NCBI RefSeq assembly: GCF_019703515.2
Contig: NC_059363.1
Span: 2,705,817-2,769,816 of the forward strand
DNA: 64,000 nt
Direction: 5' to 3'
DNA from: Myxocyprinus asiaticus
Taxonomy: Eukaryota; Chordata; Actinopteri; Cypriniformes; Catostomidae
Both the position numbers and the translations under genes were made by a program. The notes beneath the pieces were generated by a model. That model saw only the letters and a program-made list of their open reading frames with translations, made no database searches and was not told the DNA's origin. Below are positions 24,830 through 36,859 of the stretch, piece after piece; positions within the stretch are counted from its first letter, which is position 1; each line of letters opens with the position of its first letter.

Positions 24830-25351
24830 TTAAAGAGCACCTATTATGGTTTTTCAAATACAGTATGACCTTTCATGTAGTGTGTTATATAGCTGTTTGT
24901 GAATGTAAAAAAGTCTGCAAAGTTTCAAAAATCAAAGTGCACGACAAATGGAGTTATTGACTCCCAAAAGAAAGAACCGATTCTGAACACCTCAAACGAG
25001 TCGTTAGTAATTCCAGACTTACTTCCTGTACAAACCTACATAATTTGGTAACAAAAAACCCGCCTCTGGTCTTCATTGGCTGCTCGTGAACAGCAACACT
25101 ACACTAAGCGGTAGACCAATCACAACAGACTGGGACATCTGACCAATCAGAGCAGAGTATGCTGTCTGAAAGGAGGAGTTTAGAATGAATCCTTTAGAAC
25201 GGATCATTGAACGAGTCGTTTTTGACACTGGGAAAAAATTAAATTATGAGCAAATGAAAGTGTTTTTTGACCTTGGATGCATGTAAATATATTGTATGAG
25301 ACCTTTAAAACAAAATTAAGCACATTTAAAAACCATAATAGCTGCCTTTAA
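24830..25351. mobile_element. TTAA-flanked MITE (family E)
   Basis: Ends TTAAAGAGCACCTATTATGG and CCATAATAGCTGCCTTTAA are inverted repeats bounded by TTAA. About 520 bp, non-coding, with two CCAATCA motifs inside. Confidence 0.8.
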
Positions 25352-25484
25352 TTATTTCGGGGGGGGGGGATGCCCACCTCTTCAGACTTTTGAAATGGTG
25401 TGTATTTTTTACGTTTATGGACTGGCCCCATTAACTTCCATTGTACGTGCCTTATTAAACGTAAGGTGGTAGCATAGTTGTCAT

Positions 25485-25828
25485 TGAGAGGAAAATTCTG
25501 GGTTCACTACAAGTTTCTTCGACAGCATTTGTTGCATAATGTTGATTACTACAGTCATCCCCTTTTTTATAAAAAATAAAAAAAAAAGCAAAAATCGAGG
25601 TAAACCCTAAAACCCCAAAACAACCATAAAAATGACAATTTAAACAACCCTCCAAAAATTTTCCCCATTGACTTCCATTGTAAGTGCCTCACTGTAACCT
25701 CCATTTTTGCTTTTTTTAAAGAAAAGGAGGGACGAGTCAAAATACATTTTTGTGTTAATCAACATTATGCCACAAATGCTGTCGATTGAGCTTAACTTGT
25801 ATTGAACCCGGAATATTCTGTAAAGCTA
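25485..25828. mobile_element. Family B MITE, shortened foldback copy
   Basis: Both arms are present (TTCTGGGTTCACTACAAG at the left, TTGAACCCGGAATATTC at the right) with most of the middle lost, giving about 344 bp. Confidence 0.8.
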
Positions 25829-26606
25829 ATAATTTTTTAATAGAACACATTCTTCTGTTAAAACTTGTGTATTATATGATGTAAAGTTGTTTAAATTGTC
25901 ATTTTTACAGTCATTTTAGGGTTTAAGGCGTTACATCGTCATTGCAACAAAGTTGTAAAATTAAATATAACTACACAGAAATGTATAGAAAGTGATTAAG
26001 TGACTAAAATCATGTTAACATGCATATTGTTTACATATTGTGGCTAAACATTTGTATTTTAACGTTTACAGATTGGCCCCCATTCACTTCCATTGAAAGT
26101 GCCTCATTTTAACCTCAATTTTTGCTCTGTTTTAAGAGGAGGAGGGACATGTCGAAAAAATGTTTGTGGTAATCAACATGGACCCACTTTATATTAGGTG
26201 GCCTTAACTACTCTGTACTTAACCATTTGATACAATGTACTTATTATGTACATACATGTTGTTGCATTGCAATTACATTTAAAGTACTTGCATTTAATTA
26301 CATTTGTAGTTACACTGTTAACTTTACCCCTAACCCTAACCCAACCCTTACCCCAATACCTAACTCTAACCCCTAATCCTAACCTCACCCTTACTCCTAA
26401 ACCTAACCGTACCTCAACCTCAGTAGCAGCAAATGTGGGTATTTTGCAGAACAACATGTAGTTACACAGTAAATACATAGTCTTGTATGTATAGTGTTAG
26501 TACATAGTAGTTAAGGCCTTCTAATAGAAAGTGTGACCATCAACATTATGCTACAAATGTTGTCGGTTTAAGCTTAACTTGTATTAAACTTGGAATATTT
26601 ATTTAA
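25829..26606. mobile_element. Family B MITE half copy with a hAT MITE inserted
   Basis: Starts with family B middle sequence (ATTCTTCTGTTAAAACTTG) and ends with the right arm (TTAAGCTTAACTTGTATT). Removing 26180-26538 plus one 8-bp target copy makes the arm continuous. Confidence 0.75.
26180..26538. mobile_element. 359-bp hAT-type MITE containing telomere-like repeats
   Basis: Flanked by ATCAACAT at 26172-26179 and 26539-26546, an exact 8-bp duplication. Terminal inverted repeats: GGACCCACTTTATATTAG at the left and CTAATAGAAAGTGTGACC at the right, with GGCCTTAACTAC and its complement inside. The middle, 26328-26410, is a degenerate run of CCCTAA-like units. Open frames through the C-rich run are not genes. 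Confidence 0.85.
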
Positions 26607-26610
26607 GGTA

Positions 26611-28718
26611 CCTTCTTTTTGACTAATTGTGGCTGTATCGCACGAGTCGTTCATAGAGAATTCATTCATTATCATAAAGTATCAATAAAAATAGTTCCAT
26701 CTAATTCAAAATGTAGCATTGTACCCAATATTTGTATATTTCTGCTATAGTAAAGCAAGACACAATGCACATTATTTTCTTTATTGGTTTTGTTTTTCAG
26801 CACTAATACTACTGCAAAACACCCCCCAAATTGTCAAAGTAACGAATCATAGAATTCTAAAAAAGGCCCCATTTTGCCAATTTTACCAGAATGGAGTCAG
26901 GTGGTTGTAGAGGAGGATCTGGAAAAGTACAATGGATTTGAGACGTCAGACAAAAAGGAGAGTCATTTCAGGTTATTATATTTTGATAATATTTTAATGA
27001 TTTTTTTTCCCCTTGGACTAACATGCACTGAAGATGTTGCTGAAGAATTATATAGGGTCGATTTTGAGTTCATGTTGACTTTTAAGAATCATACAGACAC
27101 TGTAAGGAAAAATTCTAATACAAAGTCGTGTCCATTTTTTGAATACTTTCAGATTCATTAAATTCTAGAGTTTCCCTTTTCACATCTTAAGTGTGTTGTG
27201 CGACAAAAGAGGTTGGACAGTAATCTCATTCATAGCGCTCTGGTTTATATGCATGTATTCTGACCCGCTCGGTTTGTGTGCCCTACAAGTGAGCGCTCTC
27301 AAGAACTTCTCATCTTATATCTATAGTCCCATTGTTGTCGATTCACAGCTCTTTTGTTCTGGTAGGGCACATTTCACAAGCTTCAACATTCTTTCAGTTT
27401 CACCGAGAGAGGCAAGAGATCTCTGCATATCGGCAGTCTGAATCAGATGAATATACTTGTTCACTGGATGGCTGTATGGAGGCAGGCCATAACACTCTTC
27501 AGCCATTCAAAAGCATTTTTATGCCTTTTAAAGCATGCAGATGTAAACACAAAGGAAATTCTGTGCCATAAATGTATAGAGTATAATGTTCTGGTTATAC
27601 AGTGGCATCCACAATGCATCTACTTTGCCTTGTTTTCTCATTTAATACAATATATTTTCATTTGGAATTATATTATCAACATAATACGCATCTGACAGTC
27701 CACAGAAATGGTATGCAATTAAACAAAGAAACAATATATTACTTCTAAATCAAACTTTTTTTTAAAATTATACTCGAAGCTTGACTCATCGACCACGGTA
27801 ATGTCAGACATTTGGACCGTACTATAAAATGCATACATTAATAACAAAACATTAATTGTCCTTTAAAATGTGAATTTTGGGCCTGGTAAACTGTCCTGAG
27901 CTATTTTATGTTTGGTCTTCTCGTGAGAACATTGACCCACTTAAACCGAGAATAATTTCAGCCATGCATGCTGTCCGCAGCTCAAATTAATAGAGAGCAT
28001 TTTAGGCAGATAATCACACATCCTTTTCATTATTAGTTTGTCAAATGTCTGTGAAACAGCTGTCACGGGCGGGTGACGTGTTGCTCTAACAATACTAAGA
28101 CGTTTACACCAGTCCATTTATTATAATTACTGCAATGAAAGCTGCATATGAAATTGAAAAGTGGCTTTGAATGTGTTTACTCACAGAAGTGCAGTGTCTT
28201 TTGTTGCACAAAACTAGGTCTTGGCATATATCAACTGTTTGTAGTCTATTCTTATTAGTCATGAATATCTGTTGTGATTTATTGCATCCTGCCGTTTTAG
28301 GGGCCTTTGGAACCAGCAAAGTTATTTCAGTGGCAAAAAGCACATGCAGTCGATTTGAATTCCACGTGTTATATTGGGTTCAGAGATGATTAATTATACA
28401 TAAAGCATGTCAGATATGACTCATGCATAAGATAGGTAATAATTGAATGAATATTATTTCCTGGACATGATAAAAGCTTGTGTTTCTAGCCTGCTACCTT
28501 CTCAGGGGCCGTTCATTACGGAGCCCATTATAGGACAGTGAGGGTATTTATTTTTTTTTAATAGTTTTGCATTCCTTCACAATTACTTTGGTTTCCCTCC
28601 AGGGCCGGTGGTAAGATGCAATCTTTGGGGGGACATTTTGATCTTTGGGTTGGGCAAGTGGTTGTCGTTTCAACCACTCAGACCCGTTTATGTATCCCTC
28701 ACAATGCCTCTATCCATA
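26611..28718. other. klhl29: Intron 3 stretch with no recognised feature
   Basis: Several ORFs of 60-95 codons exist, but none has a recognisable domain or splice context, and two overlap each other in different frames. Nothing else is supported. Confidence 0.5.
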
Positions 28719-28981
28719 CCTTATGAAAATTACCATAGTTTGGGTTTTCCTGTATCATTACATTGGTTTTACAAAAATTGTAATGGTTAAAATATGGTTA
28801 CTGTAGTAAAACTGTGCAAAATTGCATGGTTATGGTTATGGTTTTACTACAAATACTATATTTGAACTGGGTAGTTACTGTTGTAAAATCATAGTAAAAG
28901 GTGTGGTTACTGTGGTTTTACTACAAATACCATGGTTCATCGATGGTTACTGAAGTAAAATCATAATTCATTTTCATAAGG
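28719..28981. mobile_element. Small MITE with CCTTATGAAAAT ends
   Basis: The left end CCTTATGAAAAT and right end ATTTTCATAAGG are inverted repeats. The inside is made of repeated ATGGTTACTGTAGTAAAA-type phrases in both orientations. Confidence 0.7.
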
Positions 28982-29099
28982 GATTGGCAAAAGTATTACC
29001 CACCTGATCTCATGAACATTACGTGACTGTGACAACATTTTTGCCAAACGAAATGAAGTGCTTCTTTGCAGTTTTGCAGTGAAATGTCCAGCGGGGGGC

Positions 29100-29340
29100 G
29101 CCAAAAGCGAGTGAAATGGTGTCGCAATCAAACAAGATATTTAGGTGAATATTAGAGGGAGGTTTTAATTAGTAAAACGTACCTCTGTAACCTAAAACTG
29201 TATCCTAAACCTAACCGAGAACAAAACAGACATCCTTACCCTGAACCAACGCCTAAACCTAACCGAGCACATTTTCTGAAGCAACCACGTCATTTCGTGT
29301 CGCTCCTAGGACACTTTCATCTCACATATCAGCTTGTGTG
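29100..29340. repeat. Dispersed-repeat segment with CCTAAACCTAACC phrases
   Basis: Two CCTAAACCTAACCGAG phrases 60 bases apart within an otherwise unrecognised stretch. I judge it a dispersed repeat rather than interstitial telomere. Confidence 0.4.
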
Positions 29341-30729
29341 TTTGGCTGGGCTCGTACCGCGGAAGCTAATCACATTGGAATAAGTGTGTAAATGTAGGTG
29401 TGTCTGTAATACAAGCATTATGAATAAAGTTTTATTCATTATGATAATGAATAAAACGCACAGTTACTTTAGTGCCTCTAGTGGTCATTTCACCTAAAAG
29501 TCAGTTTGCAAAATGCATTTATAACATTCATTCTATGAGACTAGTTTGCAGTGTATTACAAGAGAATGCAAACTATTTCGAGGGAATGCAAACCTGTTTC
29601 AGAAAATAAATTCCCTTATTTTCCGATAAGGTGCTCTGTTGTTCAAATCACCATTCTTGCATACAAAATATAAAAAAGGTTGACACAGTGCAATGGACGG
29701 AACATAACGCAGGCGTCTTGAGGTGTGTTTTTTAAAAGTTGAAGTTCTTTAACTTGAGACAGCATCTTAAAAACATTACGCTGCTGTGCGAGATGCGACA
29801 TCTGGTCAACAACACCTGCCTGGCAGATGTTTCTATGGAGAAACAATTGAAAACAGCGCAGACTGATGCAAAAACACGTTTGGTGTGAACAGCCCCTAAT
29901 GCAGAATCTTGGGAACTGGAACCTCATAAGTGCTCTACTGTATGTAGGCTGAAACTCTATGAAACCCACGACAGACTCGATTCACCATTGATTCCCACAG
30001 GATTTGACGTTAGCATGTCGCTAAGCTAATGATGTGATACTCTAATAAGCATAACAGTACACATGGCACACACAACAATTGGGTACAATAGTCAAATTGT
30101 AATACTAAATATTGATGGTTTTCAGTAGTGAATGAATTATAAGTGCACTTATTTTGGAACAGAGCTAAAGTCTTGATCTAGTCTTTGACTGGAGAATCAT
30201 TTATTTGCTGTAATGTTGACTATTAATAGTGCTACATGATAATATCAGGTTTGCTTTTACATTTCTACACTTTCTTGTTTTCTGTCCACGTGATAAATTT
30301 AGCTGTTTGTATTCTTTGCTTTCCACACCCGCTCCATCTCTTCTGTCATTTAGAGGCGTGTTGGTTTAGTACATGTTATTTTAGGGCAGCTGCTGTCTGT
30401 TAAATCAGAGCTGAAGACATACTGTATGTGTATCATTTTGACGAAGAAGCTTAGTCTTTTTCATAGAATCTCAGACGAATATGCTTTGAAATGAGAATGT
30501 TGACCCTCTGCCTTCCACTCTGTATTTATTTTCATCCCTGATGGTTTTATCCTGCTATTCCCAATCTTTTGCAGCCTTTTAGATGCACAGACAAATTATT
30601 TCCTGTTTTTTCATCAAACAAGTGATTGGTGTTATCTTCACATAAACATCTGGGTAATGTTTCACCCCAAAATCAAAATAAAGAAATAAGAAATTATATT
30701 TTGCATAAATAAAATTACTCTTATTTTAG

Positions 30730-30769
30730 GACTATTATTAATTAATTAATTAATTAATTAATTAATTAA
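30730..30769. repeat. (ATTA)n microsatellite
   Basis: About ten tandem ATTA units in intron 3. Confidence 0.95.
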
Positions 30770-30908
30770 TATTATTTTTATTTTATTTTTTTTGCATTGT
30801 GACACCTGTCCCCCAATTTGAATTACCATAATAGCAAAAAAATAAATAAAAATTTTTTTTTTTTTTTTTAAATGTGGCATAAAAACAAACTGCATATTAT
30901 TTAAATCC

Positions 30909-31016
30909 TTAAAGGAATATTCCGGGTTCAGTACAAGTTAAGCTCTATCATTAGCAAATGTGGCTTAAAGTTGATTACCACAAAAGTTAATTTTGAGTCG
31001 TCCCCTTTTATATACA

Positions 31017-31064
<48 letters not shown>

Positions 31065-31561
31065 AATAAAGAAAAGAAGAAGCAAAAATCGAGGTTACAG
31101 TGAGGCACTTACAATGGAAGTCAATGGGGCACATTTTTGGAGGGTTTCATGGCAGAAATGTGATGTTTATAATTTTATAAAAGCACTTGCATTAATTATT
31201 CTATTAAAACTTGTGTTTTAATAGAGCTGTGAAGTTTAAATCGTAATTTTATTACGGGATTATAGGGTTTACGGCATGAGGTCGTCATGGCAACAAAGTT
31301 GTAAAATTGGCTATAAGTTTACACAGAAAAGGTTAGTAAGTGATTTTATCACACTAAAATCATATTAACATGCATATTGTTTATGTCTTGTCGCTATACT
31401 TTTAAAAAAAGTGTGTTTCAATGTTTACGGACTGGCCCCATTGACTTCCATCACTTAAAGTTTTTTAAAGAAACGAAGGGACGAGTTGAAATAATGTTTT
31501 GCGGTAATCAACATGATGCCACACATGCTGTTAATTGAGCTTAACTTGTGTTGAACCTTAA
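30909..31561. mobile_element. Family B MITE, near full length, ending about 200 bp before exon 4
   Basis: TTAAAGGAATATTCCGGG at the left and a right arm ending GTGTTGAACCTTAA. Both arms carry the CACTTACAATGGAAGTCAA motif or its degraded complement. A (TA)n tract of about 48 bp (31013-31060) has grown inside the left arm. Confidence 0.82.
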
Positions 31562-31729
31562 AAGTCAAACGTGGTAATGAGAATTCTCGACTGTATTATT
31601 GTGGTAATGAGAATTTGGAAATGTCCTTAATTGTCATGACAATAATGTCTCATTGCCAAGAATCGTAATGGTCCAAAAAGGGGCTTAATTTTGTTTATGC
31701 AAAACTGTAATTAATCATTTAATCTTTAA

Positions 31730-31918
<189 letters not shown>

Positions 31919-32664
31919 TGATTTATTCTGTTCTTTTCGTAGGGTGCATTTGTGTCGCGTCCTTTTCCCTCCCCATCTCTTGCAGGTACGAAGACATCGG
32001 TTCCCGTCACAGGGCCAGTAGCCATTCTATCTGTCCCAGAAACAAATGAATTTCACTGCTCAAAAGGTCCACAGTTCTGAACACTTCATCTCCATTTACC
32101 AATGTGCCAATTTGCATTTTAATGGGCAAAGAAGTTCCATGACTGGGGGGTGGGGGTGGGGTTGTTTTTAATGGTTTGTAAATGTCAAAACACAATTACG
32201 GGAGATTTCAGAAATGCAGTTTGCATATCAGATCAGCACTGCTCTCTTCCTGTCGAAGTCAAGTGCTTAGACGCAATATTCTCGCCGTCCCACTCGAGCA
32301 GTTACCTGCTGGGATTTGGTCCGTATCTCTGTGGAAATTCACACACCTCACACAGTGCTTTAGGCATGCTAGCGGGATCAAGGGAACCTGGAAGCCGCAT
32401 GGATCCCGTTTATGCTTTGTGGAATTGAATTTCTTGCCAAGCTGTTCTAGAAACATGCTGTTTCCTATAGATGCTGATCTCAGCATTCGTGTGCCACTGA
32501 GGATCTTGACTTTGCTCTGTAACTGGATGTCAGTTCTGAGTAAATACTGATACTGAATGTTGTTTACAGGCTAAGAAATATATTCAGGCTTTTTGTTGAA
32601 AGAGCAAAAGATTAGATTTATGTTTAAAGATAAGAGCAAACGTCCACAGTGATACAAAGGCTGT

Positions 32665-32702
<38 letters not shown>

Positions 32703-32704
32703 TT
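32665..32704. repeat. (GT)n microsatellite
   Basis: GT/TG repeat just upstream of the 75-bp minisatellite in intron 4. Confidence 0.93.
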
Positions 32705-32719
32705 CATTCGAGTGTTAGA

Positions 32720-33650
32720 CTTCACTAATCGTGCGTGTTTCGAGATGTGTATTCAAAAGAACTACCTTATATGAGTTATTAGTTCGGGAATCGGACAATG
32801 CTGGTAGCGCACCGGAGATTCAAATGAACCGGCTCATAAGAGTCGTTCGTTCGGGAATCGGGATTCACTGGTCGCGCATGTTTTATGATGTAGATTCAAA
32901 AGAACCGGCTCATAATAGTCTTTCGAACAGGAATTGGACTCCAGCTGTCGCGCATGTTTCGCGATGTAGATTCAAAAGAATCGGCTCATAAGAATCGTTC
33001 ATTCGAGAATCAGGCTTCATTGGTCGTGCATGATTTACGATGTTGATTCAAAAGAACCGGCTCATAAGAGTCATTAGAACAGGAATTGGACTCCAGCTGT
33101 CGCACATTTTATGATGTAGATTCAAAAGAATTGGCTCATAAGAATCGTTCATTTGAGAATCAGGCTTCACTGGTCGCACATGTTTCATGATATAGATTCA
33201 AAAGAACCGGCTCATTAGAGTCATTAGAACAGGAATTGGGCTCCAGCTGTCGCACATCTTACGATGTAGATTTAAAAGAATCGGGTCATAAGAATCTTTC
33301 TTTCGGTAATCGGGCTTCACTAGTCGCACATGTTTCATGATGTAGATTCAAAAGAATCATCTTATAAGATTCATTAGAACAGGAATTGGACTCCAGCTGT
33401 CGCACATGTTTCACGATGTAGATTCAAAAGAATCGGCTCATAAGAATCGTTCATTCGAGAATCAGCCTTCACTGGTTGCGCATGACTTACGATATAGATT
33501 CAAAAGAACCGGCTCATAAGAGTCATTAGGACAGGAATTGGACTCCAGCTGTCGCACATTTTACGATGTAGATTTAAAGGAACTGGCTCATAAGAGTTGC
33601 TCTGGAATCGGACTACACTGATTGTGCTATATGTTTCACGTAGTAGATTT
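32720..33650. repeat. Minisatellite, about 75-bp unit, alternating two types
   Basis: About 12 units, each containing a form of GATTCAAAAGAACCGGCTCA. Two unit types alternate: one with CGAGAATCAGGCTTCACTGG, the other with ACAGGAATTGGACTCCAGCT, giving a roughly 150-bp dimer repeated about six times. The ORF at 32731-32991 is a translation of the repeat. Related GAACCGGTTC phrases occur at 245-330. Confidence 0.88.
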
Positions 33651-35560
33651 AGGAATGGTGTTGTGGTTGCAATGCAGGAAACAGTTTTTTAGCACGGTGT
33701 ACCGTCCACAACAGCGGAGCGAGTAAAGCACATGTCGGTGTGCACAAGAGAACATCGGCACCTACTGTCACTCAACGTCCCTGATAACAGCTGCAATGAG
33801 CAGTCATTATAACAAACTCCAATGCGGGATCAGCACTTATTTAATACTTATATAATACACATGAATGACATGGAAACTCCTGCTCAAAACTGGAGATGTT
33901 TGTTCTACATAAGACACTTTACTGATGAAAGCTATTTCAAAACGTGGGTGGGACAAAATTGGAAAAGGTAAAAAAGTGGTAGGGACATGTCCCACCCGAC
34001 CCACCCGTAAACAACGCCTTTGCCCATCCACATTGGTGGAAGAATGCAGGTTGGAGAACCAATATCGAAACCCAAAGCCATGCAAATCATATGGTTCAGG
34101 TATTTAAAAAAAAAAAACCTTAATAATTCTTCTCTGCTCCCAACCCTTACAGTCATTCTGCAAACGTGAATTTTAAAACCGCTGTGTTATTTATTTATTA
34201 AGGTTTTTAGAGCATTAGTTGCTAACAAGTTACTAAACTGCCACAAGGTTGTGTGTACATGGTGAATCGGACATCCGCTGTAGTCAGATGTAGAAATTTG
34301 TTAGCAACTTGTGTTTAAAAAGCACACAGAGCCTTTAGATGTTTAAGGTTTGACTGGGTGTATTTTATATTTCAGAACAACAACAAAAAAACTATTAAAA
34401 AATCCCATTCGAAATTGGGCAGTCACAGTTGTGCTCTTAAGAAACACACTCATTTTTGATGCATCTACTCTGTGTTGATTCATATTGGGGTTTTGGACCT
34501 CTTGTTTAAACACAAAACTCTTGGTACCAGGATCAGGATGTATAGGATATGCAGAACAAGAGATTTTGGGCTGGGTGTCATGTGAAACTGGTGTCATTTT
34601 TATATTCCAGTCCAAAATATCATGATTCATTAACTAGAGCTTCAAGAAAACATTTAGATGCAAACTCAAGAGCGTTTTATTGTGAATTTAGTCTGGGTCG
34701 AGCCGAGCTGTCTCACTAGCAGTGGTGATGAAAACTGCATTAGGAGCAATAACACACGGCGGAGATGTAAGTCTGTTCTCACTGAAGCACAAAATGTGCT
34801 GATACACCTCACAAGGCCATTTGAGTTTCACTGCCTCTGAAAGATGGAAGAGGACACAAACTGTGCTCTCTGGACGGGGAATTTTACACTCTAAACGACA
34901 TCTAAATTGCCCTTAGAAGACTTTTAAAGAGAGCTTTTTTCATGTACACATCTCTGTTTCAAACCTAGTAAGCTGCTTTGCTGTCTAATGCCTGCATAGG
35001 CAGCTGGCTTCTATATGACAGGCGTCAGCATTGCCGAATACACTGAAGTCTATGGAGTCAAGCGTCAGCGTTGCCCTGTCGCTCAAAGTTAAACAATTTC
35101 AAATTTGATCTTGTTGCCGCTGACCTTTTGAAGCCTCAGCCAATTATTACCAGGCAATTTGCATATACACAAAGCCTGTCTTTGCAATGAGAGGTCCAAA
35201 TTAACCCTTGTGCACTGTTCGTTGGTGGGTCAAACTTGTGATGTTCACGGGTATTTATATTTTATGGTATTTAGACCTTATTTAGCTCCAAATTACACCA
35301 TTCATTTTCATATAAAACAATCACATTTTATGTTAACTTCACTTCAGTAACACAAATAAAAACTTCATTTCAGTAAATTGAAAGTGTCAAAACAATTTGT
35401 CATGCATTGGGGGTCCCTGGTGACATCTGCTGGAATTAAAAAAATAATAATTTCATGAAATAACAACTGTGGCCTGTTGATGAATTCAGTGCCCCATGCA
35501 TAGGCTGATCTCTATAAGCTCATGTTCTAACAAACTTAATTTCTAGATATTATCACAAGT
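33651..35560. other. klhl29: Intron 4 stretch with no recognised feature
   Basis: No exon or RNA gene seen. A short phrase shared with 23100 and 37560 (AAACCTAGT plus AGCTGC) near 34960 marks a further dispersed-repeat end. Confidence 0.45.
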
Positions 35561-35859
35561 TATGCATTGGATATATATATATATATATATATATTATTTG
35601 TCAAATTGTAGCATTTGTTCTAAACCGCTTGTGTTGAAGTGTCAGATTTTGCAATGATGTTCCAATACGCTGTCAAACATGACAATGCTCCACAGTCAAA
35701 TCTGATTATGTAACAAAGACAAGGCAGTTGTTATTTTGTTACCTGCCATTTATTTCAATCATCAAGCTTCAAAATTCTAGCATAAACTTTTTCACACAGG
35801 GGTCAGACTCTGACTTCGACCTGTGTGGTATGTTTGGTATATACAGACAGGTTTGTCTA

Positions 35860-36075
35860 CACTTGTGAGGGCCAAATGTCCTCATCAGTAATAAAAAAAA
35901 TGTTGGTCTTCAAATCTAGAGATGTGCACATGTTTGTGTGATGGTTAGGTTTAGGTCTAGGGGTAGAGTTTGGAAAAAGAAAATATTGTTAGCCTGATAT
36001 GAAATCAATGGAAGTCAATGAGAGATCACTAATATAATCAAACAAACCTGTGTGTGTGTGTGTGTGTGTGTGTTT
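35860..36075. repeat. Dispersed fish repeat with GGTTAGGTTTAGG core and (GT)n end
   Basis: GTGAGGGCCAAATGTCCTCA at the left, GGTTAGGTTTAGGTCTAGGG in the middle and a (GT)n tract at 36049-36073. A similar arrangement occurs at 61740-61905. Confidence 0.55.
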
Positions 36076-36595
36076 GTTTTCTGCATTGTGGATGTTTTAT
36101 AGTCTCACCCCTTCATTTATGTGTGGTCGTGTTCTGCATAGTGTCTGATTGATTTTTATTTGACAAAAAAAAAAAAAAAAATCTCTGTATTTTAGTATTA
36201 CCCATTCATTTCCTATGGCGGGTCAAAAATAACCTGGAACATCACAAGTGTTGCTTTTTTAATTTATTTATTTATTTTTTACGACCCCTTAGACTTAAGG
36301 AATCAAGTCCAGATTTTTTTTCTTTTTTTGTGGTGTGTATGTGTGTTTAGATAGCTACTGGAGGAAACTTCACCAAGTCTTGTACCACTCAGATAAAGGA
36401 TCATTTTTTTATTATAGAAAAACAGTCAAAACAGGTCCAGAAAGACCTGAACCGTACACAGGGGTTAAACCAAAGTGATTTTTCCTCACTAATGATGTCT
36501 TTTAGAGTACAAAGCGCCAATAATTATTTAAAAATGGTCCAAATTTATGAAGAGACATCGATGATTCATAACTTCCTTATTCATCTGGGCGGCTG

Positions 36596-36853
36596 TGGCT
36601 CAGGTGGTAGAGCGGGTTGTCCACTAATCACAGGGTTAGCAGATCAATTCCTGGCCCACATGACTCCACATGCCAAAGTGTCCTTGGGCAAGACACTGAA
36701 CCCCAAGTTGCTCCCAGTGGCAGGCTAGCACCTTGCATGGCAGCTCTGCTGTCATTGGTGTGTGGGTGAATGGGTGAATGAGACACAGTGTAAAGCACTT
36801 TGTAGAACTGCTAAGATTAAAATAGGCACTATATAAGTGCAGACCAGTTACCA
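36596..36853 (+). mobile_element. V-SINE-like tRNA-derived SINE
   Basis: tRNA-like head GGCGGCTGTGGCTCAGGTGG with a degraded B-box, a central GTCCTTGGGCAAGACACTGA domain and a tail with GCACTATATAAGTGCAG. These parts and their order match the V-SINE type of fish SINE with a LINE-like tail; the family name is from memory. Confidence 0.75.
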
Positions 36854-36859
36854 TAAATG

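Noticed and set aside
26328..26410. Interstitial telomere as a sign of chromosome fusion
   Set aside because: The run is degenerate and lies wholly inside a transposon with its own 8-bp target duplication.
26874..27161. 95-codon ORF with Glu/Phe-rich sequence
   Set aside because: No recognisable domain, no codon or splice evidence, and it sits in intron 3.
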